Positions 43,627-52,506 are shown, numbered from the stretch's first letter. The stretch: DNA of 64,000 nt from Anaerococcus pacaensis 9403502 (GCA_000308255.3 HG326668.1:62001-126000), one strand, 5' to 3'. Notes: generated by a model from the sequence alone, not told the origin. Program-made: numbers and translations.

Positions 43627-44714
43627 TCTACAAATTCGTTAGTAAAGCCAGCATTTATATCAAGGGCTTCGTCTACTAATTCATTTTCATTTAACCAATT
43701 AAAGTATTTAGCCCAGCGCTCTCCGACAAATACACCCCAAACAGGAGCATCAGCTTTATATTCATTTGCTAAAAATTCTTGAGAGGCATATACTAGGTCG
43801 CTATCAAGTGAGTTGTCTGCAGCTAGAAGGATATCTGCAGCTTCTTTTGGATTTGCTATAGCGTATTCATAGCCTTCTCTAGTTGCTTCGATAAAGTCTT
43901 TGATGAAGTCTTTTTCATTTGCAACTAGATCGTTATTTGCAATTAGCACTGGAGTGTAGAAATCAAATGTGTCATCGATATCTTTAAAGTTCCAATAATC
44001 TACGGCATAATCTTGTATATCAGCACTTACCTTACCCCAACCTTCAAATACCCATATAGCATCTGTTTGGTCTTCCCTAAGGGCTGCTACTTCATCTAGT
44101 GGTGTAGCTGGAATGAGGCTAAGCTTTTCAAAATCTCCCCCATCTTCTTCCATTACCTGTCTGATTGTATTTAACTCAACAGGTGAGTTCCATGTAGAAT
44201 ATCTCTTGCCTTCAAGGCCCTTAGGAGTATCGATTCCTTCGCCAGCGCGAGCCATGATACCAGATGTATTGTGTTGTAAAATTGCTGCTATAGCTGTGAT
44301 TGGCATAGCCGCTTCACCTGATAGGACGTTAGCCATAGAGTCTTGGTAAGAAACACCGAAGTCAGCTCTGCCAGATGCAACTAAGGCTTCAGCTCCATCT
44401 TCAGGTGGTTGTACAATTTCAATATCTAAACCCCTAGCTTCATAATATCCCATATCTTTAGCTACATAAAGGCCGGTGTGGTTGGTATTTGGAGTGTAGT
44501 CTAGAACTACAGTTACTTTTCTTAGATTTGCATGCTCTGCTACTTCTTCTTCGGCATTATCTTCAGTTGTTGGCGCATCAATATCTTCGTTTGTTTTCTC
44601 CTCTACTGTTTCTACAGGTTGACTTTCAGTATTTTGAGCCTCTTGTGATGATTGACCGCATGCTGTAAAGCTAAATAGAGCTGCTACAGCTAAAGTTAAA
44701 ATTTTCTTGTTCAT
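43623..44714 (-). CDS. NMT1/THI5-like binding lipoprotein (ThiY-like)
   Basis: Lipoprotein of 363 residues. The signal ends FTAC with Cys19, followed by a Glu/Thr-rich linker of about 50 residues. The NMT1/THI5 domain starts KVTVVLDYTPNTNHTGLYVA and has RADFGVSYQDSMAN and HNTSGIMARAG. Such proteins bind the pyrimidine part of thiamine (HMP or a formylaminopyrimidine). The ATG at 44714 has an AGGAA site 6-7 bases upstream, which excludes the 7 extra codons of the longer frame. It is controlled by the TPP riboswitch at 45808-45885. Confidence 0.88.
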   Translation of the reverse strand: MNKKILTLAVAALFSFTACGQSSQEAQNTESQPVETVEEKTNEDIDAPTTEDNAEEEVAEHANLRKVTVVLDYTPNTNHTGLYVAKDMGYYEARGLDIEIVQPPEDGAEALVASGRADFGVSYQDSMANVLSGEAAMPITAIAAILQHNTSGIMARAGEGIDTPKGLEGKRYSTWNSPVELNTIRQVMEEDGGDFEKLSLIPATPLDEVAALREDQTDAIWVFEGWGKVSADIQDYAVDYWNFKDIDDTFDFYTPVLIANNDLVANEKDFIKDFIEATREGYEYAIANPKEAADILLAADNSLDSDLVYASQEFLANEYKADAPVWGVFVGERWAKYFNWLNENELVDEALDINAGFTNEFVE

Positions 44715-44715
44715 A

Positions 44716-45507
44716 TTATTCCTTTCTTGATACATAATTCCATTTTAAAACTGATCTTTCAATCAGTGCCACTATTCCTACTAGGACCATACTTAGTATG
44801 GAAGTGATGATTATTACAGCAAACATCTTATCGAGGGCATAGGCCTTGCGGACCCTAGTCATATATACTCCAAGCCCCTTGAAACCGCCGAGCCATTCAC
44901 TTACCACTGCTGATATGACAGCATATGATGTCGATATCTTAAGCGAAGAGAAAAAGCTTGGACCTATCATAGGTATTTTGGCATACTTATATTTTTGCAG
45001 TTCACTAGCCTTCATACTGTCTAATAGTACTAAATAATCCTTATCTATTTGCTGGAGAGCATCATAGACCCCCATGGCTATTGGATAAAAAGTGGTTAAG
45101 ACTATGAGGATGACCTTAGGTAACATCTCGTAACCAAACCATATTACTAGTATTGGCGCTATTGCCACAGTAGGTATGGTTTGTGATAAGACTATAAAGG
45201 GATAGAAGGCAGATCTAATTAGCCTAAACCTATCCATCAGTATTGCTAATACAAAACCCAAGACAACCCCAATAGCAAGCCCTACTATCGTCTCTTTCAT
45301 GGTGACTAAGGAATGGTCAAATAAAATATCCGCCTCCCTAGTTAGGACATGTAAAATATCAGTGGGTGAAGGGAGGATGTATCTTTCCACCACTCCGGTT
45401 TCAACCACAAATTGCCAGATTACTAGCAGTATGATAAGTAGGCCTAGGGGAACTAACTTATTTTCTAAATTTCTTTGTCTTTTTTTCACTTGTCCAAGCT
45501 TCCGCAT
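44716..45507 (-). CDS. ABC permease for thiamine precursor (ThiX-like)
   Basis: Inner-membrane permease of 263 residues with six helices. The EAA loop is LDSMKASELQKYKYAKIPMI, and SYAVISAVVSEWLGGFKGLG follows, both typical of the taurine/NMT1-type permeases. It overlaps the upstream gene by up to 50 bases. The annotated ATG has AAGG immediately before it, which is too close, so a downstream GTG at about 45489 is possible. It pairs with the ThiY- and ThiZ-like products. Confidence 0.86.
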   Translation of the reverse strand: MRKLGQVKKRQRNLENKLVPLGLLIILLVIWQFVVETGVVERYILPSPTDILHVLTREADILFDHSLVTMKETIVGLAIGVVLGFVLAILMDRFRLIRSAFYPFIVLSQTIPTVAIAPILVIWFGYEMLPKVILIVLTTFYPIAMGVYDALQQIDKDYLVLLDSMKASELQKYKYAKIPMIGPSFFSSLKISTSYAVISAVVSEWLGGFKGLGVYMTRVRKAYALDKMFAVIIITSILSMVLVGIVALIERSVLKWNYVSRKE

Positions 45508-45751
45508 CCTTCATAAAACTAATTTTGGTATAGCACATAAAGCCATCTAGGTCTTCATCTAGCATAATCTTGTTGCACTCCTTGATAAGATCCATAAGCT
45601 GATCGAACTCACCTTCGACAGTAGTCTCAAATGGACCTACTTCGTATGATAAGCCTGTACTCTCGATATAATATATCACCTTATCCACTTTATCAGTGAT
45701 ATCGTCTACTTCCGTAAATGGCAATACTTGTATTGCAACAGAACCTTTCAT
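45458..45751 (-). CDS. Thiamine-binding protein of the MTH1187/YkoF family
   Basis: A 97-residue cytoplasmic protein of the MTH1187/YkoF-type fold. It has VAIQVLPFTEVDDITDKVDK, then YYIESTGLSYEVGPFETTVEG with the typical Tyr-x-Val-Gly-Pro-hydrophobic-Glu-Thr motif. Family members bind thiamine or its precursors. It is the first gene behind the TPP riboswitch, with a perfect GGAGG site. A soluble binding protein at the head of an importer operon may buffer or sense the imported precursor. Confidence 0.85.
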   Translation of the reverse strand: MKGSVAIQVLPFTEVDDITDKVDKVIYYIESTGLSYEVGPFETTVEGEFDQLMDLIKECNKIMLDEDLDGFMCYTKISFMKDAEAWTSEKKTKKFRK

Positions 45752-45766
45752 ATGTCCTCCTTATAT

Positions 45767-45792
45767 AAAAAAATCCTAGGCAAAACCTAGGT
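45767..45792 (-). terminator. Riboswitch-linked intrinsic terminator
   Basis: On the minus strand an AACCTAGG/CCTAGG-type stem with a 5-base loop (45792-45774) is followed by seven T (45773-45767). It sits between the TPP aptamer and the first gene, so thiamine pyrophosphate binding would favour termination. Confidence 0.8.
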
Positions 45793-45807
45793 TAGTAAAT
45801 AATTACT

Positions 45808-45885
45808 GCTTCCTTACGACGGTCTTAGCCGTATCAAGTTTGAAGGGTTGATCTAATGATCTCTCAGCTATCGCACCCCTAGCCT
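45808..45885 (-). ncRNA. TPP riboswitch (THI element)
   Basis: On the minus strand, GGGGTGC begins the P1/P2 side, followed by GCTGAGA (the pyrimidine-sensing loop), AGATCAACCCTTC, then CTTGATACGGCTAAGACCG and CGTAAGGAAG. These match the conserved TPP aptamer in order and spacing, with CTTGAT in the place of the usual CCTGAT. A terminator follows. It controls import of thiamine precursors by the four genes downstream. Confidence 0.93.
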
Positions 45886-45894
45886 TATAAGTAG

Positions 45895-45922
45895 ATTATA
45901 GTCTTAAGAATCCTTTTTGCAA
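45895..45922 (-). promoter_or_regulatory. Promoter of the TPP-riboswitch operon
   Basis: TTGCAA (45922-45917), a 16-base spacer and TATAAT (45900-45895) lie on the minus strand just before the aptamer and just after the recQ stop codon. Transcription would start near 45888, immediately ahead of the aptamer. Confidence 0.75.
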
Positions 45923-45926
45923 ATTA

Positions 45927-47723
45927 TTAGCTATCTGCCATATATTCACTAATCTCAGCTATGAATATATCTCCATACTGCATAAATTTCTTATCCCCTA
46001 CCCCCTTGATTTGTAAGAATTTCTCTTCAGTATCCGGCTTATAGGTAGCCATTTCCTTTAAAGAAGCATCTGAGAATATAATAAAGGGTGGGACGTTTCT
46101 TTTTCTGGAAAGCTCTAGCCTTACTTTTTTTAGCTGGCTAAAGAGCTTGTCATCGTAGCCCGCTTCATTATCTTTTAATGAATTAGCATTAAGTTTTGAT
46201 CTGTCCTCAATTGTTTTACTTACAAATATTTTTGTTTCGTCATATAGGATTTCTTTAGACTTTTCAGTTAGTTTTAAAACTGGATAGGTCCCTCCAGATA
46301 CTCTAATGTAGCCGTCTGCTACTAGAGTCCCTATTAGGTCTTTGATGTACTTATCTGATTTGTCTTTCATAATCCCGTAGGTAGAGACCTGGTCTAGGTT
46401 TTTCTCCATAGCTTTTTTGCTGGTAGAACCTCTGAGACATTCAGATATGGTTGATGACCCGTATCTTTGGTCTAGCCTATAAATGCATGAAAGGATTTTC
46501 TGGCTATCTATAGTGGCGTCGGTTTTCGTGACATCAGATAGGCAATTGCTACAGTTATCGCAATAAGTCATCGATTCTTGGCCAAAATAATCCAGAATAA
46601 ATCCACGCAGGCAGGAGCTAGTGTTTACGTAGTTTGTAATTATTTGTAATTTCTCAAGTTGATAAGCCCTATATTTAGGGTTTTGGGTTTGGTTGATGAG
46701 AAACTTATTTAATACTATGTCTTGGCCATTATAAAGTAGGATACAGTCGGCATTTTCACCATCGCGACCCGCACGACCGGCCTCCTGGTAGTAGGATTCC
46801 ATGTCCTTGGGCATGTTATAATGGATTACAAAGCGGACATTGGACTTATCTATGCCCATGCCAAAGGCATTAGTGGCTACAATTAGCTTTTTCCTGTCAT
46901 AAATAAAGTCATCTTGGTTTTTATTTCTAGCTTCCTCTGTCATCCCTGCATGGTATTTGGCAACTGGTATACCCAAGTTTTTGATAAACTTAGCCAGTTC
47001 ATCTACTCTCTTTCTTGTCCCTGCATAGATGATGCCTGCCTCATCTTTGTGGTCGGTGATATAAGTTTTGATAAATTTTTGCTTATCTTTGGGTTTTTCT
47101 ACTAAAAATCTTAAATTTTCCCTATCGAAACCTGTTACTTTTACAAAGGGATCCAATAGGTCGAGATTTTTTATTATGTCATCTCTAACTTCCTTGGTGG
47201 CTGTAGCTGTGAAAGCTGCTACAGGGATATCACCCAGTAGGTCGTATATTTGAGGAATAAGCTTATAGCTTGGTCTAAAGTCATGGCCCCATTGGCTGAT
47301 ACAGTGGGCCTCGTCTACTGCTATAAAGCTTACATCAATATCTGAGATAAAGTTTAAGAAAAAGTCACTGTCTAGTCTTTCTGGAGATATATAAAGAATT
47401 TTTACATCACCACGTTTTATTTCACGTAAGGTCTCTGTGTATTCTTCCCTAGACTGGCTGGAGTTTAGGTATGATGCAGCTATCCCGTCTTCATTTAGGG
47501 CATCGACTTGGTCTTTCATAAGAGATATGAGCGGAGAGATGACTAAAGTTAGCCCATCATTCATCAGGGCTGGGAGCTGATAGCAAATAGATTTTCCTCC
47601 GCCTGTTGGTAAGACTCCAAGCACATCTTTGCCAGCTAAAATCTCCTCTATGATTTCAGCTTGGCCTTCCCTAAAGGAATCGTAGCCGAAATATTTTTTT
47701 AGATTTTTGACTAATTTGTTCAT
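45927..47723 (-). CDS. recQ: ATP-dependent DNA helicase RecQ
   Basis: Helicase of 598 residues. Walker A is LPTGGGKS (38-45), motif II DEAH (137-140), and motif VI YQEAGRAGRDG. The zinc-binding RQC Cys are at CLRGFILDYFGQ and YCDNCSNC. An HRDC domain closes the protein (FSDASLKEMATYKPDTEEKF, QIKGVGDKKFMQYG). It unwinds DNA during recombination and repair. The ATG has no ribosome site within range; GGAGG lies 40 bases up, on the far side of a hairpin (47733-47764). Frames downstream offer no better start. Confidence 0.95.
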   Translation of the reverse strand: MNKLVKNLKKYFGYDSFREGQAEIIEEILAGKDVLGVLPTGGGKSICYQLPALMNDGLTLVISPLISLMKDQVDALNEDGIAASYLNSSQSREEYTETLREIKRGDVKILYISPERLDSDFFLNFISDIDVSFIAVDEAHCISQWGHDFRPSYKLIPQIYDLLGDIPVAAFTATATKEVRDDIIKNLDLLDPFVKVTGFDRENLRFLVEKPKDKQKFIKTYITDHKDEAGIIYAGTRKRVDELAKFIKNLGIPVAKYHAGMTEEARNKNQDDFIYDRKKLIVATNAFGMGIDKSNVRFVIHYNMPKDMESYYQEAGRAGRDGENADCILLYNGQDIVLNKFLINQTQNPKYRAYQLEKLQIITNYVNTSSCLRGFILDYFGQESMTYCDNCSNCLSDVTKTDATIDSQKILSCIYRLDQRYGSSTISECLRGSTSKKAMEKNLDQVSTYGIMKDKSDKYIKDLIGTLVADGYIRVSGGTYPVLKLTEKSKEILYDETKIFVSKTIEDRSKLNANSLKDNEAGYDDKLFSQLKKVRLELSRKRNVPPFIIFSDASLKEMATYKPDTEEKFLQIKGVGDKKFMQYGDIFIAEISEYMADS

Positions 47724-47732
47724 ATAGCAAAA

Positions 47733-47769
47733 AAATAATTAAGCTCATAAGAACTTAATTATTTCCTCC
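47733..47769 (-). promoter_or_regulatory. Hairpin and ribosome site ahead of recQ
   Basis: On the minus strand GGAGG (47769-47765) is followed directly by an 11-bp stem (47764-47754 with 47743-47733, loop 10 bases), then TTTTGCTAT and the recQ ATG. The U-rich end makes it look like a terminator. If folded it would also bring GGAGG to 9 bases from the ATG, so it could be a bypass-type ribosome site. Confidence 0.5.
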
Positions 47770-48903
47770 CTCTGTTTCTGTCTGTTGTTCTTCAGTCGGG
47801 ATGTTACCCACATCTCCTGGGTCTACTTCGATTGTTTCTTCCTCTTCTTCAGTGTCTTCTACATTTATATATTCGTATTCTGATTCTTCTTCCTTATCGA
47901 GCAGGGTTTCGTTGGTGATGTATTCTTCCTCATCTAAGATCGCACCCTCGCCCTTGTTAAAGATGATATCGCCCACCTTGGTACGGACTTCTATATCCTT
48001 TTGGCCGTCAGATTCTTTTCTAAATCCGTCTTTGATATTCCTATATGAAATATTTCCAAGGATGAAGTTTCCTACATCTAGGCTTGCTCTAACATTATAG
48101 TTATTTATACTATCATCAGCTGAAATGATAATGTCCCCACTTTGGGTCCTAAAGTCAGATCTAGCCCCTAGGGTTCCATCAGTTATAATGATATCACCCA
48201 CAGTTGTCTGTAAGCTGGTATTTAAAAGTTCGGTCTTATTTAAGATTATATCACCTATCTCATTTGAAACCGCCCCACCAAAGAATGAGTTGTCAAAGCT
48301 AATATGACCTGATTTAACCTTTAGATCTAGGTGTCTGGCTTCAAGGTCTGTAATCTTTACATCGCCTGCACCCACACTTGCCTTTATCTCATCTATAGGA
48401 CTATCAGCAGGCAAAAATATCCTTACTATTTGAATCTTGTTGCGCATATTTAGCTCTTGGCCTCTGATGTCTGATTTTAGGGTCAGTTCACCATTGTCAT
48501 AGGATACATCTAGTGTATAAACATCCTCCTCACCCCTATATAGGTGGGTGTATTCGATATACGGATTGGTGTTTGATTTTTGTATCCTGAGGTCGGCTGT
48601 TGCAAGGTCTATATTTATTTTTTTGATTTGATTGAGGTCTACTCTCATTATATTTGACCCAGTATACGAATTTTGATCTACTTCTTCGCTAGTTAAAGTG
48701 ATTTCATTTCTGGAAGACTTTTGGTCATTGTAAAAATATAAGGCGATTGCTGCTATTGCAGCTATAATAACAAAAATAGCAATATTTCTGTTTCGTTTTC
48801 TGTGAGAAGTCTTTTTTCTCTTTTTCGCCTTAGGATTTATCTCATCATCTATTATTTCTTCGATTTCTTCATCATATTCTAAATTTTCATTATTGTCTGT
48901 CAT
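47755..48903 (-). CDS. Membrane-anchored DUF4097-type beta-repeat protein
   Basis: A 382-residue protein. The N-terminus is acidic then strongly basic (KKRKKTSHRKRNRN), followed by one membrane helix (about 42-59). The outside part has short beta repeats such as VGAGDVKITDLEA, VKSGHISFDNSFFGG, VGDIIITDG, QSGDIIISADD and VGDIIFNKGEG, as in the DUF4097 (putative adhesin-like) fold. The last 60 residues are very acidic. The ATG at 48903 has a GGGGAAG site; the longer frame is not used. Its stop lies next to the recQ hairpin, and it overlaps the membrane protein gene upstream by 14 bases. Function is unknown; similar proteins are linked to cell-envelope stress. Confidence 0.72.
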   Translation of the reverse strand: MTDNNENLEYDEEIEEIIDDEINPKAKKRKKTSHRKRNRNIAIFVIIAAIAAIALYFYNDQKSSRNEITLTSEEVDQNSYTGSNIMRVDLNQIKKINIDLATADLRIQKSNTNPYIEYTHLYRGEEDVYTLDVSYDNGELTLKSDIRGQELNMRNKIQIVRIFLPADSPIDEIKASVGAGDVKITDLEARHLDLKVKSGHISFDNSFFGGAVSNEIGDIILNKTELLNTSLQTTVGDIIITDGTLGARSDFRTQSGDIIISADDSINNYNVRASLDVGNFILGNISYRNIKDGFRKESDGQKDIEVRTKVGDIIFNKGEGAILDEEEYITNETLLDKEEESEYEYINVEDTEEEEETIEVDPGDVGNIPTEEQQTETEGGNN

Positions 48904-49303
48904 GCTCTTCCCCACTAGGTCTACCAGTTTTAAGCCCAAAAATAAGTATGAATAAGCTAAGGACAAATATCCAAATCACATATGAAAAATTGATAGCTCC
49001 CTCATTTATGAATGGATATAGGGCATACTGGTAGATTCCGCCGTTAACATTTCTATCTCCAACATATTGTACCATATAAAAAAGGCTAATTACATTATAT
49101 AAAGCCATTATTATATAAAATATATTTTTGGAGAGCCTTAAATTATTGGTATTTATGTAGCTTGATAGCAAAATAACTAGGCCCGTTACAAGTAGAGCAT
49201 ATATAAATATTCTCTCTGTTGGGATAAATAAAAAGCCCAATATAGCAAAGGCAAGGATAAAAATCGCCTTAAACTCTGATATTTTTTGAGTTTGTTTAGT
49301 CAT
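48890..49303 (-). CDS. Small membrane protein of unknown function
   Basis: A 137-residue protein with four predicted membrane helices (AIFILAFAILGFLF, IFIYALLVTGLVILLSSYI, IFYIIMALYNVISLFYM, VIWIFVLSLFILIFGL). I do not recognise the family. The ATG at 49303 is preceded by GGAG at 8 bases, which is better than the longer frame that would overlap truA more. It overlaps truA by 8 bases and the DUF4097 gene by 14, so the three are probably cotranscribed. Confidence 0.7.
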   Translation of the reverse strand: MTKQTQKISEFKAIFILAFAILGFLFIPTERIFIYALLVTGLVILLSSYINTNNLRLSKNIFYIIMALYNVISLFYMVQYVGDRNVNGGIYQYALYPFINEGAINFSYVIWIFVLSLFILIFGLKTGRPSGEEHDRQ

Positions 49304-50039
49304 AATTGATACTCCATAAATAAAGGCCCTGAGGCCCAAGGGCTGGGTTGGCCCTTTTGCTATTCGCCTGATCAAAAAATCTCTTGTAATCTTCTATGCT
49401 TAGCCTGCCTCGGGCAAGTTCTATGAGGCTTCCCACCATGATTCTCACTTGATTGTGCAAAAAGCTATTGGCCCTAAAATAAATCTCTAGCCTATCCGCA
49501 TGGTCCTCATAATAGCAATCATCAATAGTCCTTATGGTATTTATCGCAAGTTCTTTATCAGCCCTCATAAAGGCCTTAAAGTCATGCTCGCCTTTTAAAA
49601 GGTCAAGGCCTCTCTGAAGTTGCTCTAAATCTAGGGGATAAGTCACATGTTCCATATAGTTTCTATAGACAGGATGCATGATTTTTTCAGTGTAAATGAT
49701 ATACTTATAGGTCTTATCTACTGCCGAAAATCTAGCATGAAAGTTTAAGTCCACCTCTCTTGCCTCAATTGCTTGGAGGTCATCTGGAAGCAAGGGGTCT
49801 AGATGAAAATTAAAGGCCCTGGGACTAATATTAGATGCAGTAAGAAAATTCACATATTGGCTTACAGCATGGACTCCACTATCAGTCCTACCTGCTGCAA
49901 TTATCCTATTGTCTTCGCCTGTAACCTTATTTATAGCCGCCTTTAATACATCCTCTACTGTCCTTAAGTCATCTTGGTGCTGGTAGCCGTGGAAGTTTGT
50001 CCCATCGTAGGCTATTTTTAATAATACATTTTTTACCAT
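49296..50039 (-). CDS. truA: tRNA pseudouridine synthase TruA
   Basis: A 247-residue enzyme that makes pseudouridine at positions 38-40 of tRNA. The catalytic Asp53 is in AAGRTDSGVHAVSQ. Other motifs are KIAYDGTNFHGYQ near the N-terminus, NFHARFSAVDKTYKYII and FRANSFLHNQVRIMVG. The ATG at 50039 gives the usual N-terminus. It overlaps ecfT by 7 bases; the order ecfA1-ecfA2-ecfT-truA is common in firmicutes. Confidence 0.95.
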   Translation of the reverse strand: MVKNVLLKIAYDGTNFHGYQHQDDLRTVEDVLKAAINKVTGEDNRIIAAGRTDSGVHAVSQYVNFLTASNISPRAFNFHLDPLLPDDLQAIEAREVDLNFHARFSAVDKTYKYIIYTEKIMHPVYRNYMEHVTYPLDLEQLQRGLDLLKGEHDFKAFMRADKELAINTIRTIDDCYYEDHADRLEIYFRANSFLHNQVRIMVGSLIELARGRLSIEDYKRFFDQANSKRANPALGPQGLYLWSINYD

Positions 50040-50830
50040 AGGATATATTTTATTATTATTGCTGCGCAAAATATAAGGAACACGAAGAGGGTAATGTAAT
50101 CAACTCTAGTCATTGCTATATCATTAAGCCTTGTTCTCTCTTCTCCAATCCTATACATACGTGCTTCCATGGCAGTGGCAAGGTCATCAGATCTCTTAAA
50201 TGAATTTATGAAAAGTGGCACTAAAAGAGGAATCATATTTTTCGCTCTATTTATGATATTGCCTGACTCAAAGTCTGCACCACGAGCCTTCTGTGCCATT
50301 TGTATCTTTTGAGCCTCCTCAAAGAGGGTTGGAATAAATCTTATAGAAATACTTATCATCATAGCAAGCTCTCCTGCAGGAAAACCAAAGCGTTTTAGTG
50401 GCCCAAATAGCTTTTCTAGACCATAGGTCAGCTCCATTGGACTTGTCGTATAGGTTAGGACAGATGTTGATATAATGATCAGTATCAGCCTTAGGACTGT
50501 AAATGCAGTTTTATATATCCCTTGGTCAGTGATTGTAAAAGGCCCTAGCCTAAATACAGGATTTCCCGGGCTTGTAAATAAGTTTATGATTGCTGTGATT
50601 AATATTATAAATAAAAGTGGTTTTAAAGACCTAATTATACTCTTAAAAGGGATTTTAGCTGTATAAAGCATAGCCGCTAGTAATAATACAAAAGGTATGA
50701 AGGTCACAAAATCAGTTACAAAAAATATAGTAATAATGTAAGCAAACACGGATATAATCTTTACCCTAGGGTCGAGCCTATGGACAAAGGTGTCATATGG
50801 TAGGTATTGGCCGATCGTTATCTTATTCAT
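50033..50830 (-). CDS. ecfT: ECF transporter transmembrane subunit EcfT
   Basis: Membrane scaffold of 265 residues shared by vitamin importers. It starts TIGQYLPYDTFVHRLDPRVKI. It has four to six helices and the two coupling motifs AQKARGADFESG and TAMEARMYRIG (the Ala-Arg-Gly type) that contact the ATPases. The ATG at 50830 follows a GGGGGTGG site. It overlaps ecfA2 by 8 bases. No substrate-binding S component is encoded in this window. Confidence 0.93.
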   Translation of the reverse strand: MNKITIGQYLPYDTFVHRLDPRVKIISVFAYIITIFFVTDFVTFIPFVLLLAAMLYTAKIPFKSIIRSLKPLLFIILITAIINLFTSPGNPVFRLGPFTITDQGIYKTAFTVLRLILIIISTSVLTYTTSPMELTYGLEKLFGPLKRFGFPAGELAMMISISIRFIPTLFEEAQKIQMAQKARGADFESGNIINRAKNMIPLLVPLFINSFKRSDDLATAMEARMYRIGEERTRLNDIAMTRVDYITLFVFLIFCAAIIIKYILW

Positions 50831-51680
50831 GGCCCACCCCCAAATATCTAGATAGCTCTCTAACGGCAGCATCTACAGTGTATATATCATCGCGGATATC
50901 TGCCCCAGATTTTTTATAAGCTCTCATAAATTTGGCTATTTGTGGGATATCAAGGCCGATTGCCTCAAGGTCTACTTTATTGAAAGTATCATAGGTCGAT
51001 GCGTCAGAATAAAGTTCGCCACGATTTAGGACTACTACCCTATCCACATATTCAGCCACATCTTCCATAGAGTGGCTAACGAGTACTATGGTAAGCTCAG
51101 GGTCGTTGTTATATATATCAATAATTTCTGCAAAAATTTCCTCGCGCCCTGCTGGATCTAGGCCTGCTGTAAGCTCATCTAGGACAAGGACTTTTGGATT
51201 CATTGAAATAATCCCTGCCACAGCTACTCTTCTTTGCTGGCCGCCTGATATTTCAAAGGGGCTAACATCCTTGTAAGTTTCATAATCTAGGCCTACCTTA
51301 TCCATAGCAAGCCTTACTCTTTTATCTATTTCTTCATCAGATAGACCCATATTTTTTGGTCCAAAGGCTATGTCTTTTGCAATAGTTTCTTCAAATAGTT
51401 GATGTTCTGGATATTGGAATACTAGTCCTACCTTAAAGCGAACGTCACGTCTTGTTTCCTTATCACGAGTATTGATTCCATCTATGATTACATATCCATG
51501 ACTTGGAATCAAAAGCCCATTTAAAAGCTGCACCAAGGTTGATTTACCAGACCCAGTTTGGCCTATCAGTCCTATTATTTCATGACTTCCTATATTTAAA
51601 TTGATGTTTTTTAGAGCGTAGACTTCGCCAGGGGCGCCTTCATTATATATAAAATCTACATTTTTTAATTCGATATTCAT
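50823..51680 (-). CDS. ecfA2: ECF transporter ATPase EcfA2
   Basis: ATPase of 285 residues. Walker A is GQTGSGKST, the Q-loop VFQYPEHQLF, the signature EISGGQQRRVAVAG, Walker B LVLDELTAGLDP and switch LVSHSMEDVAEY. The Q-loop with PEHQLF and the DELT Walker B are typical of EcfA2. The ATG at 51680 has GGAG 6 bases upstream; the GTG two codons earlier is less likely. It overlaps ecfA1 by 4 bases. Confidence 0.93.
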   Translation of the reverse strand: MNIELKNVDFIYNEGAPGEVYALKNINLNIGSHEIIGLIGQTGSGKSTLVQLLNGLLIPSHGYVIIDGINTRDKETRRDVRFKVGLVFQYPEHQLFEETIAKDIAFGPKNMGLSDEEIDKRVRLAMDKVGLDYETYKDVSPFEISGGQQRRVAVAGIISMNPKVLVLDELTAGLDPAGREEIFAEIIDIYNNDPELTIVLVSHSMEDVAEYVDRVVVLNRGELYSDASTYDTFNKVDLEAIGLDIPQIAKFMRAYKKSGADIRDDIYTVDAAVRELSRYLGVGHE

Positions 51681-52498
51681 ATGCACTCCAATAATTCATC
51701 AATAGTAAGAGGTAGATTGTCAAAATCTACCCCTTTTTGTGCTAATTCATATGCAACTTCTGTCACTTGTGGGACTGATAGGCCCAAGGCCTTCATAGTT
51801 TCTACTTGAGAGAATACTTCACGGCTAGACCCTTCTAGGGCCTTTTTGCCCTTATCTAAGACTACGATTTTATCAGCTATTATGGCCTCTTCCATGTAGT
51901 GGGTGATGTAGATGACAGTTTTACCATGGTATTTGTTTAGATCTTCAATCAACCTAATTACATCTTTGCGGCCTTGTGGATCTAGCATGGCGGTTGGCTC
52001 ATCAAAGATAATGTAATCTGAATACATGGCCACGACACCTGCTATGGATACTCTTTGCTTTTGCCCACCCGATAAGGTCGATGGGTTTCTAAGCTTATAT
52101 TCATCCATACCAACAAGACTTATAGCATTATCCACTCTCTCACGGAGTTCTGGATTTGGGATTTGTAAATTTTCCACACCAAAAGCCACCTCTTCTTCTA
52201 CGGTGGTGGCTACCATTTGGTTGTCAGGATTTTGGAAAACCATAGAGCACTTTTCTCGCACATCCCATATTCTATTTTCATCCTTCGTATTTAAGTCATC
52301 TATCCAGATATCTCCTGAGGTTGGGAATATTTGGGCATTAATTAGCTTAGCCAAAGTTGATTTCCCAGATCCATTGTGGCCAAGGATAGCTACGAAGTCA
52401 CCTTTTTCTATATCAAGGCTTAGCCCATCAATGGCCAGATTGCCCTCTTCTCCCTCAGGGGCTCGGTATCTATAACTTAAGTTTTCAATTTTTATCAT
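51677..52498 (-). CDS. ecfA1: ECF transporter ATPase EcfA1
   Basis: ATPase of 273 residues. Walker A is GHNGSGKST, the Q-loop MVFQNPDNQMVAT, the signature TLSGGQKQRVSIAG, Walker B IIFDEPTAMLDP and switch ITHYMEEA. NPDNQ in the Q-loop marks EcfA1. It starts 8 bases after the L,D-transpeptidase stop, forming the head of ecfA1-ecfA2-ecfT-truA. Confidence 0.93.
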   Translation of the reverse strand: MIKIENLSYRYRAPEGEEGNLAIDGLSLDIEKGDFVAILGHNGSGKSTLAKLINAQIFPTSGDIWIDDLNTKDENRIWDVREKCSMVFQNPDNQMVATTVEEEVAFGVENLQIPNPELRERVDNAISLVGMDEYKLRNPSTLSGGQKQRVSIAGVVAMYSDYIIFDEPTAMLDPQGRKDVIRLIEDLNKYHGKTVIYITHYMEEAIIADKIVVLDKGKKALEGSSREVFSQVETMKALGLSVPQVTEVAYELAQKGVDFDNLPLTIDELLECI

Positions 52499-52506
52499 TA
52501 ATTTTC

